Assembly: GCA_024695285.1 (NCBI GenBank)
Contig: JAILIM010000050.1
Span: 1-32,861 of the forward strand
Source: Bacteroidales bacterium
Lineage (GTDB): Bacteria; Bacteroidota; Bacteroidia; Bacteroidales; UBA932
Direction of reading: 5' to 3'
DNA length: 32,861 bases
Part shown: in pieces, positions 15,067 to 24,960 of the stretch
Layout of the letters: the number at the start of each line of letters is the position of its first letter
How positions within the stretch are numbered: the stretch's first letter is position 1
Program-made: the position numbers and the translations under genes
The notes under the pieces: generated by a model
The model's input: only the letters and a program-made list of their open reading frames with translations
Told to the model about the DNA's origin: nothing
Database searches by the model: none

Positions 15067-16443
15067 ATGTCATTTGTGATGATAATCGAGCTGCTCATCG
15101 TGCTTGCAGCTCTGTATGTAGGCTCGCGTTACGGCAGTCTCGCCCTCGGTGCCATCTCCGGCATAGGCCTCGCTATCCTGGTGTTCGGCTTCGGCCTCAA
15201 GCCCGGCACGCCTCCCACTGACGTTATATATATCATTATAGCGGCCGTCACCTGCGCCGGCACGCTCCAGGCATCCGGGGGCATGGACTGGATGATACAG
15301 ATAGCGGAAAAGATGCTCCGGAAGCATCCGGACCATATCACCTTCCTGGGCCCGCTCGTGACGTTCTTCCTGACCGTGCTCGTTGGCACAGGCCACGTGG
15401 TCTACACCATCATGCCGATTATCTGCGACATATCGCTCAAGAAGAACATACGCCCTGAGCGTCCCTGCGGCGTGGCCTCCGTCGCCTCCCAGGTCGGAAT
15501 CACCTGCTCGCCTATTGCCGCCGCGGTCGTGGCCTTCGTGACCATTTCCAACGCCAACGGCTTCATGGTGTCGATTCCGCAGGTGCTTATGGTCACCATT
15601 CCGGCCTGCGTGACCGGACTCATGTGCGCCTCCCTGGCGTCCTACAGGAGGGGCAAGGACCTCGACAAGGATCCCGAATTCCTGAAGCGCAAGGCAGATC
15701 CGGAGATGTATCAGTACATGTACGGCAACTCCGCCACCACCCTGGACAAGGTCATCAGCAAGCCTGCCAAGGCATCGGTGTTCATCTTCCTCGGAGCGCT
15801 GCTCATCATCGTGTGCTTCGCTTTCTTCCAGATGATTCATACGGCTGACGGCGAGACGCTTGCGAAGGCGGTGAACCTGCCGAAGATGAACATCTGCATC
15901 CAGATTATCATGCTGATGGCGGCAGCCAGCAACATTATGTTCTGCAAGGCCTCCCCGAAGAAGGCCGTGGCGGGAGCCGTGTGGCAGTCGGGCATGGTGG
16001 CCGTGGTGGCAATCTACGGCATCGCCTGGCTCGCCGACACCTATTTCGGCAACTACATGGACGAAATGAAAGCAATGCTTACCGGGGTGGTCACAAACTA
16101 TCCCTGGAGCATAGCGTTAGTATTCTTCCTGGTGTCGGTGCTGATCAATTCCCAGGGCGCCGTGGTCGTTGCAATGCTGCCGCTGGCCTACGAGCTCGGC
16201 ATCGCCGGCCCCGTGCTGCTCGGCGTATTCCCCAGCGTCTACGGCTACTTCTTCATACCGAACTACCCGTCCGATATCGCCACGGTCAACTTCGACCGCT
16301 CAGGCACCACCGTCATCGGCAAGTACCTGCTGAACCACAGTTTCATGATGCCGGGACTGATAAGCGTAGCGGTGGCCACAGTGCTGGGCTACCTTATCAC
16401 AAACGTCCTGTTCGCCGGCTACTTCGCCAGTTTTATCCAATAA
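15067..16443 (+). CDS. Anaerobic C4-dicarboxylate transporter (Dcu family)
   Basis: 458 residues, about 10-12 hydrophobic segments, with family blocks near TCAGTLQASGGMDWMIQIAE, VGTGHVVYTIMPII and GVASVASQVGITCSPIAAAV. This fits DcuA/DcuB antiporters, which exchange fumarate, malate or aspartate for succinate across the inner membrane during anaerobic growth. DcuA and DcuB cannot be separated from sequence alone. Length is slightly above the E. coli proteins. The 3' end overlaps the convergent membrane protein gene by 11 bp. Confidence 0.9.
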   Translation: MSFVMIIELLIVLAALYVGSRYGSLALGAISGIGLAILVFGFGLKPGTPPTDVIYIIIAAVTCAGTLQASGGMDWMIQIAEKMLRKHPDHITFLGPLVTFFLTVLVGTGHVVYTIMPIICDISLKKNIRPERPCGVASVASQVGITCSPIAAAVVAFVTISNANGFMVSIPQVLMVTIPACVTGLMCASLASYRRGKDLDKDPEFLKRKADPEMYQYMYGNSATTLDKVISKPAKASVFIFLGALLIIVCFAFFQMIHTADGETLAKAVNLPKMNICIQIIMLMAAASNIMFCKASPKKAVAGAVWQSGMVAVVAIYGIAWLADTYFGNYMDEMKAMLTGVVTNYPWSIALVFFLVSVLINSQGAVVVAMLPLAYELGIAGPVLLGVFPSVYGYFFIPNYPSDIATVNFDRSGTTVIGKYLLNHSFMMPGLISVAVATVLGYLITNVLFAGYFASFIQ

Positions 16444-17590
16444 GCAGGGAGATTCCCATATACAGGAAATGGGCAATGATGCCGGCGCAGAGACCGGCTA
16501 TCGTGTGGGCGCCGAGGGCCTTTGAGATGGCCTTGCGGTAGCCCAGGGTGTCGAGCATGGCGGTGTGGGTGGAGAGGAAGCCGCTCCAGCACATGCCTAT
16601 GGCTGTGAACACGGCGATGGCGTTGCCGTCCAGGAGACCTTCGGCATTGAAGGTCGGCAGCAGGCCGAGCGAAGCGCCGACGGCTCCGAGTGCCGTCATC
16701 GGGAAAGCGATGAGGCGCATGTCGGTGAATCCGAACAGCCATTCGAATATCCAGTGGATCTTTTCAGCAAGCCAGGGAAGGATGGGGACGCCCTGGTTGG
16801 CGGCGCCGGTGTAGCCATCGGGACCGGCCCCGAACGTGATCAGGATCACCATTGTGGTGATAATCAGCACCCCGGGAATGATTGCGAGGCCCAGATCGAC
16901 GCCGTTTTTACCTCCGTCCAGGACGGCATTCAGGAAGCGCATGAAGACTCCGTCCTTCTTCTCAGTTTCCACTTTTTCCTCAACCACGGTGCGGGTGCCT
17001 TTCTCGGCAACGGGCGCCTCAAGGTCGGGGAAAGCCTTGAGACAGCTGCGCTGCATGATGCGGGTGGATATGATCGAGCCGCAGATGGCTCCGGCAAAAC
17101 CGACGAGCGCGCCGCCGAGGTAGCCGAGGCTTGCCATGGTCACCAGCACGACGAACCCCATGCCGAATGCGGTGCCGAAATTGGTCAGGGAAAGCAGCTG
17201 GTACTTCTTGAAATATGACGAGAACTCCTTGTCCTTGGCGAAGGCAATTATAGCCGGATTGTCGGACAGGAAGGTCATCAGGGCCCCGAGGGCGGCCACG
17301 CCGGGCAGGTTGTAGAGCGGCTTCATCAGCGGGCGCAGGAAGCGTTCCAGGGTGCTCACCACCCCGAATTCTGAAAACAGTTTCGAAAGCGCACCGGTCA
17401 GGACGGTGATGCCCATCAGGTAGAACACCGTATTGAGCAGCAGGCTGTGTGCCGTGTTCATTATGGTGTTTATGAGGTTGCTGCCGCCCATTTTGACGCC
17501 GAGCGGAATGAATACAGCGGCCAGGAAGACAATGAAAACTATTGCCTCGACAGTGGACCTCCTGACGTGAAACTTCTTATCGCGTGCCAT
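16433..17590 (-). CDS. Nucleoside-recognition (GATE) type membrane protein, CD0519/CD1768-like
   Basis: 385 residues with about 8-9 membrane segments in two halves separated by a charged loop (EEKVETEKKDG, about 205-218). Blocks such as LSDNPAIIAFAKDKEF, SLTNFGTAFGMGFVVL and GVDLGLAIIPGVLIITTMV match the nucleoside-recognition/GATE membrane family annotated CD0519/CD1768 or YjiH-like. The substrate is unknown; the related YjiH/SpmA/SpmB group has no proven transport substrate either. It converges on the Dcu gene with overlapping ends. Confidence 0.75.
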   Translation of the reverse strand: MARDKKFHVRRSTVEAIVFIVFLAAVFIPLGVKMGGSNLINTIMNTAHSLLLNTVFYLMGITVLTGALSKLFSEFGVVSTLERFLRPLMKPLYNLPGVAALGALMTFLSDNPAIIAFAKDKEFSSYFKKYQLLSLTNFGTAFGMGFVVLVTMASLGYLGGALVGFAGAICGSIISTRIMQRSCLKAFPDLEAPVAEKGTRTVVEEKVETEKKDGVFMRFLNAVLDGGKNGVDLGLAIIPGVLIITTMVILITFGAGPDGYTGAANQGVPILPWLAEKIHWIFEWLFGFTDMRLIAFPMTALGAVGASLGLLPTFNAEGLLDGNAIAVFTAIGMCWSGFLSTHTAMLDTLGYRKAISKALGAHTIAGLCAGIIAHFLYMGISLLIG

Positions 17591-17648
17591 GGCTGTGGTT
17601 TGACTGCGCGAAGATAATATAAATCGCAGACTTTTGAATATATTTTCG

Positions 17649-17656
17649 TATATTTG
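17649..17656 (+). promoter_or_regulatory. -7 box of the ftsY operon
   Basis: TATATTTG, matching the Bacteroidota TAnnTTTG consensus, ends six bases before the ftsY ATG. No TTTG -33 at the usual 19-21 nt spacing was found. The position implies a very short leader. Confidence 0.6.
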
Positions 17657-17662
17657 TCAATT

Positions 17663-18537
<875 letters not shown>

Positions 18538-18541
<4 letters not shown>

Positions 18542-21012
18542 AACTCAGTTACAGTTGGTTGAAGGATTACCTGAAGTGTGACCTCACTCCCGCACAGGTT
18601 GCGGAAGCGATGACCTCCATAGGCATCGAGGTGGACGGGGTCGAGGAAACTGAAGAAATACCCGGCGGACTTGCCGGCGTGGTCGTGGCGAAAGTGCTCG
18701 AATGCGAGCCCCACCCCGACAGCGACCATCTCCACATCACCAAAGTGGACGACGGCACTCCCGAGCCCCTGACGGTGGTCTGCGGCGCTCCCAACGTGGC
18801 GGCAGGGCAGAAAGTACTGTTCGCCCGCATCGGTACCGTGCTCCCCGGAGACTTCAAGATAAAGAAATCAAAGATACGCGGCGTCGAGTCGCTCGGCATG
18901 ATCTGCGCCGAAGACGAGCTCGGCATCGGCACCTCCCACGAGGGCATCATGGTGCTCCCGGAAGACGCCGTGACCGGGACCCCCGCCAAAGAGTTCCTGC
19001 ACCTCAAGACCGAAGCCGTGATCGAATATGAAATCACGGCCAACCGCGTGGATGCTGCATCCCACTGGGGCGTGGCGCGCGACCTTTATGCCTGGTGCAA
19101 GTTCAACGGCATCCCCTGCGAGCTCGTGCCTCCGATTCCCGAGTGCCTTCCCGGCAACGACCCGGACATGAGCGGCCTTGTCGACGACCCGTCAGCTCCC
19201 GGAATCCCCGTAGAAGTTCCCGCCCCCGACGGTGCCCCGCGCTACACCGGCGTGACCATGCGCGGCCTCAAGGTCGGTCCTTCCCCGGAATGGCTCCAGA
19301 AGCGCCTCCTCAGCATAGGCAGCCATCCCATCAACAACATCGTGGACATATCCAACTACATACTCTTCGAGCTCGGGCAGCCGCTCCACACCTTCGACGC
19401 CGGCAAGATCCGCGGCGGTCGCGTCATCGTGCGCCGTGCAGCCGAAGGCGAGATCATCCGCACGCTCGACGGAGTTGAACGCAAACTGCGCGCAAGCGAC
19501 CTGGTCATCGCCGACACTGTCGGACCGATGTGCATCGCCGGCGTGTTCGGAGGGGAAGACAGCGGCGTGACCGACTCCACCGTGGACGTGTTCATCGAAA
19601 GCGCATACTTCGACCCTTCGTCCATACGCAAGACGTCCAAGAGCCAGGGCCTCCAGACCGACGCCTCGTTCCGATACGAGCGCGGCTGCGACCCGGGAAT
19701 GCCCCTGTATTCACTCAAGCGCGCAGTGCAGCTCATCCGTGAATGCGCAGGCGGCACCGTGGTCGGAAGCATACAGCAATGCTGTCCCGAGATGCCCGCC
19801 CGCAAGCGCATAGAGCTCGATTTCGGCCGCATCCGCCGCTTCATCGGCAAGGACATCGACGACGCCTCCATGACCTGCATCCTCGAAGCCCTGCGTTACG
19901 ACTTTGTCGAACGCAACGGCAGCAGCGCGGTCGTGCTCGCGCCGTCCTACATGGTCGACGTCACCCGCGAATGCGACGTGGTTGAAGAAATCCTCCGCAT
20001 CTACGGCTACAACAACATAGACCTGCCGCACCATATGAAGATGTCGGTGGCCCCCTCCCCTGTCCCGGATCCCGAAGCGGTGCGCAACAGCGTGTCCAAC
20101 TTCCTGGCTGCCAACGGCTTCACCGAAATAATGAACAACTCCCTGACGAAGAAGGAGTACTACACGCGCCTGAGCGCCTTCCCCGCTGCCGCGTGCGTGG
20201 AGATTGTCAACCCCCTGAGCCAGGACCTCAACGTGATGCGCCAGAGCCTCATTCCGGGCGCGCTCGAAGTGGTGGCCTACAACGTGAACCGCCAGGTCTA
20301 TTCCCTGAAGACCTTCGAATACGGCAATGTCTACCGCAGGCAGCCCGACGGCGACAGGACCCAGCTCTCATCCTATGAGGAGCACGGCTGCTTCTGTCTC
20401 ACGCTGTCCGGCACTCCCGAGAAATCCTGGAAAGCCGCCCCGGCCAAGAGCGACTACTTCCAGCTCAAGGGCTACGTGGAACTGATGCTTAAGCGCTACG
20501 GCGCAGACCTGTACCAGCTGCAGACCGAGCCCGCCCCGGCTGACATATTCTCCGACGGCGTGTGCTGCAGGCTCCCCGGCAAGAACCAGGTGCTGCTGAC
20601 CATGGGCATCATCAATCCCGCCCTCTGCAGGAGCTTCGGAGTCAAGCAGCAGGTGGTCGCTGCCGAAATCTGCTGGCCCGCCCTGTTCGAACTCGTGAAG
20701 CGCGACAAGGTGGCTTTCAAAGAAATGCCCAAGTTCCCGGAAGTCCGCCGTGACCTCGCCCTGCTGCTGGACGAAAGCGTCAGCTATGCAGACCTCCGCG
20801 CCGCTGCATTCAAGCAGGCCCGAAAACTGCTCCGGCAGGTGGGGCTGTTCGACGTGTACCGCGGCGACAAGATACCTGCAGGCAAGAAACAGTACGCCCT
20901 CAGCTTCGTGATACGCGACGATGAGAAGACCCTCACCGACCAGGACACCGAACGCCTGATGGACAGGCTCCTGCAGATGTTCCGCACAGATTTCGGAGCT
21001 GAACTCAGATAA
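18538..21012 (+). CDS. pheT: Phenylalanyl-tRNA synthetase beta subunit
   Basis: 824 residues, normal length. An EMAP-like tRNA-binding OB domain (about 40-150, with CEPHPDSDHLHITKVDDG), B3/B4 editing region, B5 domain, catalytic-like core and a C-terminal FDX-ACB anticodon-binding domain (about 730-823, with FPEVRRDLALLLD at its start). It forms the alpha2beta2 enzyme with PheS, which is not in this window. It is coupled to ftsY by a four-base overlap and to the following lipoprotein gene by TAATG. Confidence 0.97.
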
Positions 21013-21626
21013 TGCGCCGCTTCCGTCACATACTGCTTCTGCTAGTGCTCGCGGGCCTGTTCGCTTCGTGCGCAAGCCGTCCGCACATCATACCCAGAAG
21101 GGTGCTGACGGACATCTATGCGGAAATGTTCCTCGCCGACCAGTGGCTCAACGACCACAAGACCGAGCGCTCCCGGGCGGACACCATGCTGTTCTACGAC
21201 CCGATTTTCAGGCGCTACGGCTACACGTTCGAGGACTACGACGCCAGCGTGCGCCACTACCTCAAGGACCCGGAGAAGTTCTCCAAGGTGTTCCGCGACG
21301 CCGCGAACAAGCTTAAGGACAAGCGCGACGTTTTCCGCCGCAAAGTGGAGCAGCTGGATAGAGTCAAGGAGTTCAATGCGTCAATCAAGGGCTATTCCGT
21401 AAAGAATTTCAAGGCAGACACCATCATCTGGCGCTCCGCCTACAAGGATTCGCTCAAGCAGGCTTTCGCAGACTCGGTGCGGCGGGATTCGCTCATTCGC
21501 GATTCACTGCGGCTGGATTCCCTGCGCCGCGATTCAATCCGGATTGATTCCCTCCGCAGGGACAGCCTGAAGATTATCTCACGGGGAATTCCGAAACGGA
21601 AGAAACTGATAAAGAACAACCAATAA
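21012..21626 (+). CDS. DUF4296-type lipoprotein with DSLRR repeat tail
   Basis: 204 residues. The lipobox LFASC gives C20. The RRVLTDIYAEMFLADQWL segment and the following helices fit DUF4296. The C-terminal third (about 145-190) is a run of five-residue units of the type (R)-D-S-(L/I)-R that keeps repeating with Arg/Asp alternation, then a Lys-rich end. The start codon shares one base with the pheT stop, so it is translationally coupled. Role unknown; probably sits on a membrane facing the periplasm. The repeat tail may be a charged spacer or a peptidoglycan-interacting stalk. Confidence 0.82.
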   Translation: MRRFRHILLLLVLAGLFASCASRPHIIPRRVLTDIYAEMFLADQWLNDHKTERSRADTMLFYDPIFRRYGYTFEDYDASVRHYLKDPEKFSKVFRDAANKLKDKRDVFRRKVEQLDRVKEFNASIKGYSVKNFKADTIIWRSAYKDSLKQAFADSVRRDSLIRDSLRLDSLRRDSIRIDSLRRDSLKIISRGIPKRKKLIKNNQ

Positions 21627-21637
21627 AATACTACAAT

Positions 21638-22528
21638 ATGGATTATTTGGATAAATACGGGTACACCCCCGACGAAGAAAAGATTGCCGCCGGCATCAAG
21701 GCCGTGGCCGACAATCTCGACAACCTCAGCTCGCCGGAAGTGCTTAAGCAGTGTTTTTCTATCATGGACCTGACCACCCTGAGTCCCAAAGACACTGACG
21801 CTTCCGTACTCAAGCTTGTGGAGAAAGTCAACAAACTCCCTGAGTCCTTCCCCAACTACCCCGCTCCTGCATCCATCTGCGTCTATCCCAACTTCGCGAC
21901 CACCGTGCGCGACGCCAAGGCTGATCCGGAAGTCCACGTGACCACTGTCGCAAGCTGCTTCCCTTCTGCCCAGAGCTTCCTTGAAGTCAAGATACGCGAA
22001 TGCGAACTGGCAGTCCAGGGCGGCGCCGACGAAATCGACATCGTGCTGGCTCTCAATGCTTTCCTGGCAGGTGACAATGCCCGCGCATTCGAAGAGATCG
22101 TTGCGATGAAGAACGCCATCGACAAGGCTGCCGCAGCCCTTCAGCGCCGCGTAGTGCTCAAGGTTATCCTTGAGACCGGTCTGCTGGTGACCCCGAAGAA
22201 CATCGCCGAAGCATCATTCCTTGCAATGGAAGCAGGCGCCGATTTCATCAAGACTTCCACCGGAAAAGTCGACGTCAACGCTACTCCCGTGGCAGCTTAC
22301 GTAATGTGCGAAGCGATTCGCCGCTACTATGAGGTCAGCGGCAGGAAGGTCGGCTTCAAAGCCGCCGGCGGCATCTCCACGGCAAAGGATGCCCTGTGCT
22401 ACTACTTCATCGTAGCCAACATCCTCGGCCGCGACTGGTTGTGCCGTGAGCGCTTCCGCTTCGGCGTGAGCCGCCTCGGCAACAGCCTTATGAGTGCAAT
22501 CGAGCAGAAGACCGTCACCTATTTCTAA
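21638..22528 (+). CDS. deoC: Deoxyribose-phosphate aldolase
   Basis: 296 residues. DIDIV (132-136) and the Schiff-base lysine K205 in DFIKTSTGK, with the second lysine in GFKAAGGI (K241), are the class I DeoC active-site elements. It splits 2-deoxyribose-5-phosphate into glyceraldehyde-3-phosphate and acetaldehyde in nucleoside salvage. Longer than E. coli DeoC (about 259) because of an N-terminal extension usual in Bacteroidales. It ends the ftsY-pheT run before a strong terminator. Confidence 0.96.
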   Translation: MDYLDKYGYTPDEEKIAAGIKAVADNLDNLSSPEVLKQCFSIMDLTTLSPKDTDASVLKLVEKVNKLPESFPNYPAPASICVYPNFATTVRDAKADPEVHVTTVASCFPSAQSFLEVKIRECELAVQGGADEIDIVLALNAFLAGDNARAFEEIVAMKNAIDKAAAALQRRVVLKVILETGLLVTPKNIAEASFLAMEAGADFIKTSTGKVDVNATPVAAYVMCEAIRRYYEVSGRKVGFKAAGGISTAKDALCYYFIVANILGRDWLCRERFRFGVSRLGNSLMSAIEQKTVTYF

Positions 22529-22552
22529 CAGACAGCCAAATGCATAAAAGAA

Positions 22553-22586
22553 AACCCCGGCCATATCGGTCGGGGTATCTTTTTTC
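22553..22586. terminator. Intrinsic terminator after deoC
   Basis: Stem CCCCGGCC/GGTCGGGG with loop ATATC, followed by TATCTTTTTT. It sits between convergent genes and also carries A-rich sequence on its left side, so it may work for both strands. Confidence 0.88.
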
Positions 22587-22598
22587 AGTCCTTTAATG

Positions 22599-23003
22599 CT
22601 AGTTCTTGAGTTTGCCGAGGCGGGCGGACACCTTGATTTCAGTCTTGGTGTAGATTCCGGGGACGCCGACGGTGTAGTCATAGACCTGCGGATACATCAC
22701 GAAGTCGTAGCCGGGATTCTTGTCAAGAAGGTCGTAGACAGCATACATCTGGCTTGCGCTCACGGGAATACCGATGATGGGAGCATTGACCGTACCGGCA
22801 GTGATATTGAACAGACGGGCCCAGTCAATACCAAGGACGCGGACGACAGTAGCCTCACCGGTCTTGATGTCGGAGAGGGTGTAGTCTTTGGAATTGAGCT
22901 CAATGTAGGAGAGGGGCTCCTTCATAGACTTGACAGCTGAGGAGCAGCTGGTGGCACCAAATGCGAGGAACGCCAGGAGAAGTACAAATAAAGACTTTTT
23001 CAT
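22599..23003 (-). CDS. Small lipoprotein of unknown function
   Basis: 134 residues. A type II signal peptide with lipobox GATSC (C20) is followed by about 110 residues of strand-rich sequence (YIELNSKDYTLSDI, GEATVVRVLGIDWARLF) ending KVSARLGKLKN. Bacteroidales genomes often carry such small lipoproteins in families. No catalytic motif is visible. It has its own -7 box at 23025-23032. Confidence 0.78.
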   Translation of the reverse strand: MKKSLFVLLLAFLAFGATSCSSAVKSMKEPLSYIELNSKDYTLSDIKTGEATVVRVLGIDWARLFNITAGTVNAPIIGIPVSASQMYAVYDLLDKNPGYDFVMYPQVYDYTVGVPGIYTKTEIKVSARLGKLKN

Positions 23004-23024
23004 TATAATGAATATTTATTAATA

Positions 23025-23061
23025 CAAATTTAGCATTTAGTTTTGTTTTTTGCTACATTTA
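23025..23061. promoter_or_regulatory. Divergent -7 boxes of lipoprotein and phosphoesterase genes
   Basis: TAAATTTG on the minus strand (23025-23032) faces the lipoprotein gene and TACATTTA on the plus strand (23054-23061) faces the phosphoesterase gene, ending nine bases before its ATG. They share an AT-rich gap of 67 bp between the two start codons. Confidence 0.55.
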
Positions 23062-23070
23062 CCATTGATT

Positions 23071-24210
23071 ATGAGCAAAAAAACATTCTTCAGCATTGTA
23101 GCCGCCTGCATTCTGGTCCTTGCTTCCCTGTCCGGCCCGGCGGCGAAGGCGCAGGACGAAGCTCCTGCCGGCGAGCGCTATTCAGTTGTTATTCTCGGAG
23201 ATACCCACTACGATGCCCCGGACCCGGCCTTGTACCATACAGGCTACACGGATCCCGATCCCAAGCGTGAAGCCCTGCACCGCAGGGAGTTTATACGCAA
23301 CGGCCAGATGTGGCAGGGCCGCAGCCGCAAGTTGGTCGAGCGCGCATCCCGCCTGGTCGGCAGCGACACGAAGTTTGTCCTCCAGATGGGTGACCTGATC
23401 CAGGGCGACACCCCCGACTCGGCAACGCACGTCCGCTTCCTGGACGATGCCGTGAACCTGTTCAAGTCAGACCTCGCCCCGGGCCTCCCGTTCCTGACCA
23501 TTCCCGGCAACCACGATCTCCGTGGCAACGACGACGCAGTGGCGACGAAAGCCTATACCGCATATATGCCTGCACGCATGTCGAAGGAACTGGGGCAGGA
23601 AATCACCGGCAACAACTACCTCTACCGCGTCGGCCCGGATGCCTTCGTGGTGGTTAAATTCACCAAGCCCGACGCCGCCGCCATAGAGAAACTGCTCGAG
23701 GAGGCCAAGGGCGCCCGGCACCTGTTCTTCATTACTCACGGTCCGGTATTCCCCTACGACAACCCCAAGTACTTCTGGTGGTTCCTGCTCGGCGGCCGCA
23801 AGGACGCCCACAAAGACCAGCGCCGCCATATCCGCCAGATGCTCGCCGAGCAGAATGCCATCGTCCTCTGCGGCCACACCCATGCCACCGAATTCATCGA
23901 CTGGTACGGCGACGGCGGCCGCATCACCCAGATGACGATGAGCAGTGTCTGGTCCAATGAATCACAGGGATCATACAATGTCGTGGCCAGCGGTCCGGAA
24001 GAATACTGCACGCTCCTCTACAAGACCAAACCCGAGCTGAAGACCGATGCCAACCAGGCCCTTTTCGATGAATTCAGGGAAGGCATGAAGACCTACTCCC
24101 TCGCCGAATCATCCGGCTCCTACAAACTAATAGTGGACGGCCCGAACGTCTGCATAGATTTCTACGCCGGAGACTCCGAAGACGTTTCGCACCGCTTCGT
24201 GCTGAGATAA
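23071..24210 (+). CDS. Exported calcineurin-like metallophosphoesterase
   Basis: 379 residues. A signal peptide (about 1-27, ending AAKAQ) precedes a metallophosphoesterase fold with all metal motifs: GDTHYD, QMGDLIQG, PGNHDLRG, FITHGP and LCGHTHATEF. It is thus a periplasmic or surface phosphatase/phosphodiesterase of unknown substrate. The start at 23071 gives a proper signal peptide; the longer frame from 23050 overlaps the -7 box. It ends directly at a terminator hairpin. Confidence 0.9.
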   Translation: MSKKTFFSIVAACILVLASLSGPAAKAQDEAPAGERYSVVILGDTHYDAPDPALYHTGYTDPDPKREALHRREFIRNGQMWQGRSRKLVERASRLVGSDTKFVLQMGDLIQGDTPDSATHVRFLDDAVNLFKSDLAPGLPFLTIPGNHDLRGNDDAVATKAYTAYMPARMSKELGQEITGNNYLYRVGPDAFVVVKFTKPDAAAIEKLLEEAKGARHLFFITHGPVFPYDNPKYFWWFLLGGRKDAHKDQRRHIRQMLAEQNAIVLCGHTHATEFIDWYGDGGRITQMTMSSVWSNESQGSYNVVASGPEEYCTLLYKTKPELKTDANQALFDEFREGMKTYSLAESSGSYKLIVDGPNVCIDFYAGDSEDVSHRFVLR

Positions 24211-24245
24211 AAAAAGACCGGGGACTTAATCCTCGGTCTTTTTTT
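24211..24245. terminator. Bidirectional terminator
   Basis: A long stem (AAAAAGACCGGGGA paired with TCCTCGGTCTTTTT, one G-T pair, loop CTTAA) has T-runs on both strands. It closes the phosphoesterase gene and the convergent rpmB-rpmG-DUF4295 unit. Confidence 0.92.
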
Positions 24246-24262
24246 ATCTGTTACCCGGAAAC

Positions 24263-24424
24263 TTACTTCTTGTTGGTGAAGAAGTCCTTGGCCTTCTCGG
24301 CCTCTACGAGCTGCTCTGTGAAGACGTAGGCGCCGGTCTTGGGAGATTTCTCCATACGGATGCACTTGACCATGCTCTTGGCACCGGCCTTGGCTGCGAA
24401 TGTTGCAACGGCTTTCTTTGCCAT
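24263..24424 (-). CDS. DUF4295 small basic protein
   Basis: 53 residues (starts MAKKAVATFAAKAG, ends DFFTNKK), the typical Bacteroidota DUF4295 protein found after rpmG. Its size, high Lys content and constant placement with ribosomal proteins suggest a ribosome-associated role, unproven here. In many relatives ftsY follows; here a terminator follows and ftsY lies about 6 kb away. Confidence 0.93.
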   Translation of the reverse strand: MAKKAVATFAAKAGAKSMVKCIRMEKSPKTGAYVFTEQLVEAEKAKDFFTNKK

Positions 24425-24441
24425 AATTTATTCTCCTCTAA

Positions 24442-24630
24442 TTATTTAATTTCACGGTGAACGGTGACCTTCTTCAGGTACGGGTTGTACTTCTTGCGCT
24501 CAAGACGCTCGGGAGTGTTCTTCTTGTTCTTGGTGGTGATGTAACGGGAGATGCCCGGTACGCCAGTCGCCTTCTGCTCGGTACACTCAAGGATGACCTG
24601 CACCCTGTTTCCTTTTGCTTTCTTTGCCAT
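24442..24630 (-). CDS. rpmG: Ribosomal protein L33
   Basis: 62 residues, with [15 protein letters not shown], the [14 protein letters not shown] segment and [14 protein letters not shown], all typical of bL33. Only one cysteine remains, so it is the zinc-free form. It is in the middle of rpmB-rpmG-DUF4295 with 11-17 bp gaps. Confidence 0.97.
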   Translation of the reverse strand: MAKKAKGNRVQVILECTEQKATGVPGISRYITTKNKKNTPERLERKKYNPYLKKVTVHREIK

Positions 24631-24641
24631 AGTTCTAAAAA

Positions 24642-24884
24642 TTAAACAAGGTTAATCAATCCTTTCTTCTGTGCGTCGCGAAGCGTTGCTTCGAGACCGT
24701 TCTTTTCGATGATCCTCATACCCTTGCAGGATACTTTGAGGGTGATGTATCTCTGCTCCTCCTCGCTCCAGAACCTCTTGTTCTTGAGGTTGAGGGAGAA
24801 GTCGCGCTTGGTGCGGAGTTTGGAATGGGCAACGTTGTTGCCTTTCATTCTTTTCCTGCCTGTCACTTGACAAACTTTTGCCAT
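24642..24884 (-). CDS. rpmB: Ribosomal protein L28
   Basis: 80 residues, starting [20 protein letters not shown] and containing [21 protein letters not shown], typical bL28 of this phylum. First gene of the three-gene unit, with a promoter at 24922-24953. Confidence 0.97.
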   Translation of the reverse strand: MAKVCQVTGRKRMKGNNVAHSKLRTKRDFSLNLKNKRFWSEEEQRYITLKVSCKGMRIIEKNGLEATLRDAQKKGLINLV

Positions 24885-24921
24885 AACTATCTGATTTTTA
24901 TTGTTTTCTTTTAAAGGACCG

Positions 24922-24953
24922 CAAATATCGCTCTATTTTCTTGGATTTCCAAA
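24922..24953 (-). promoter_or_regulatory. Promoter of rpmB-rpmG-DUF4295
   Basis: On the minus strand, TTTG (24950-24953), a 20-nt spacer and GATATTTG (24922-24929), close to the Bacteroidota -33/-7 consensus. It lies in the 76-bp gap after lepB. Confidence 0.65.
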
Positions 24954-24960
24954 TCGGAAA

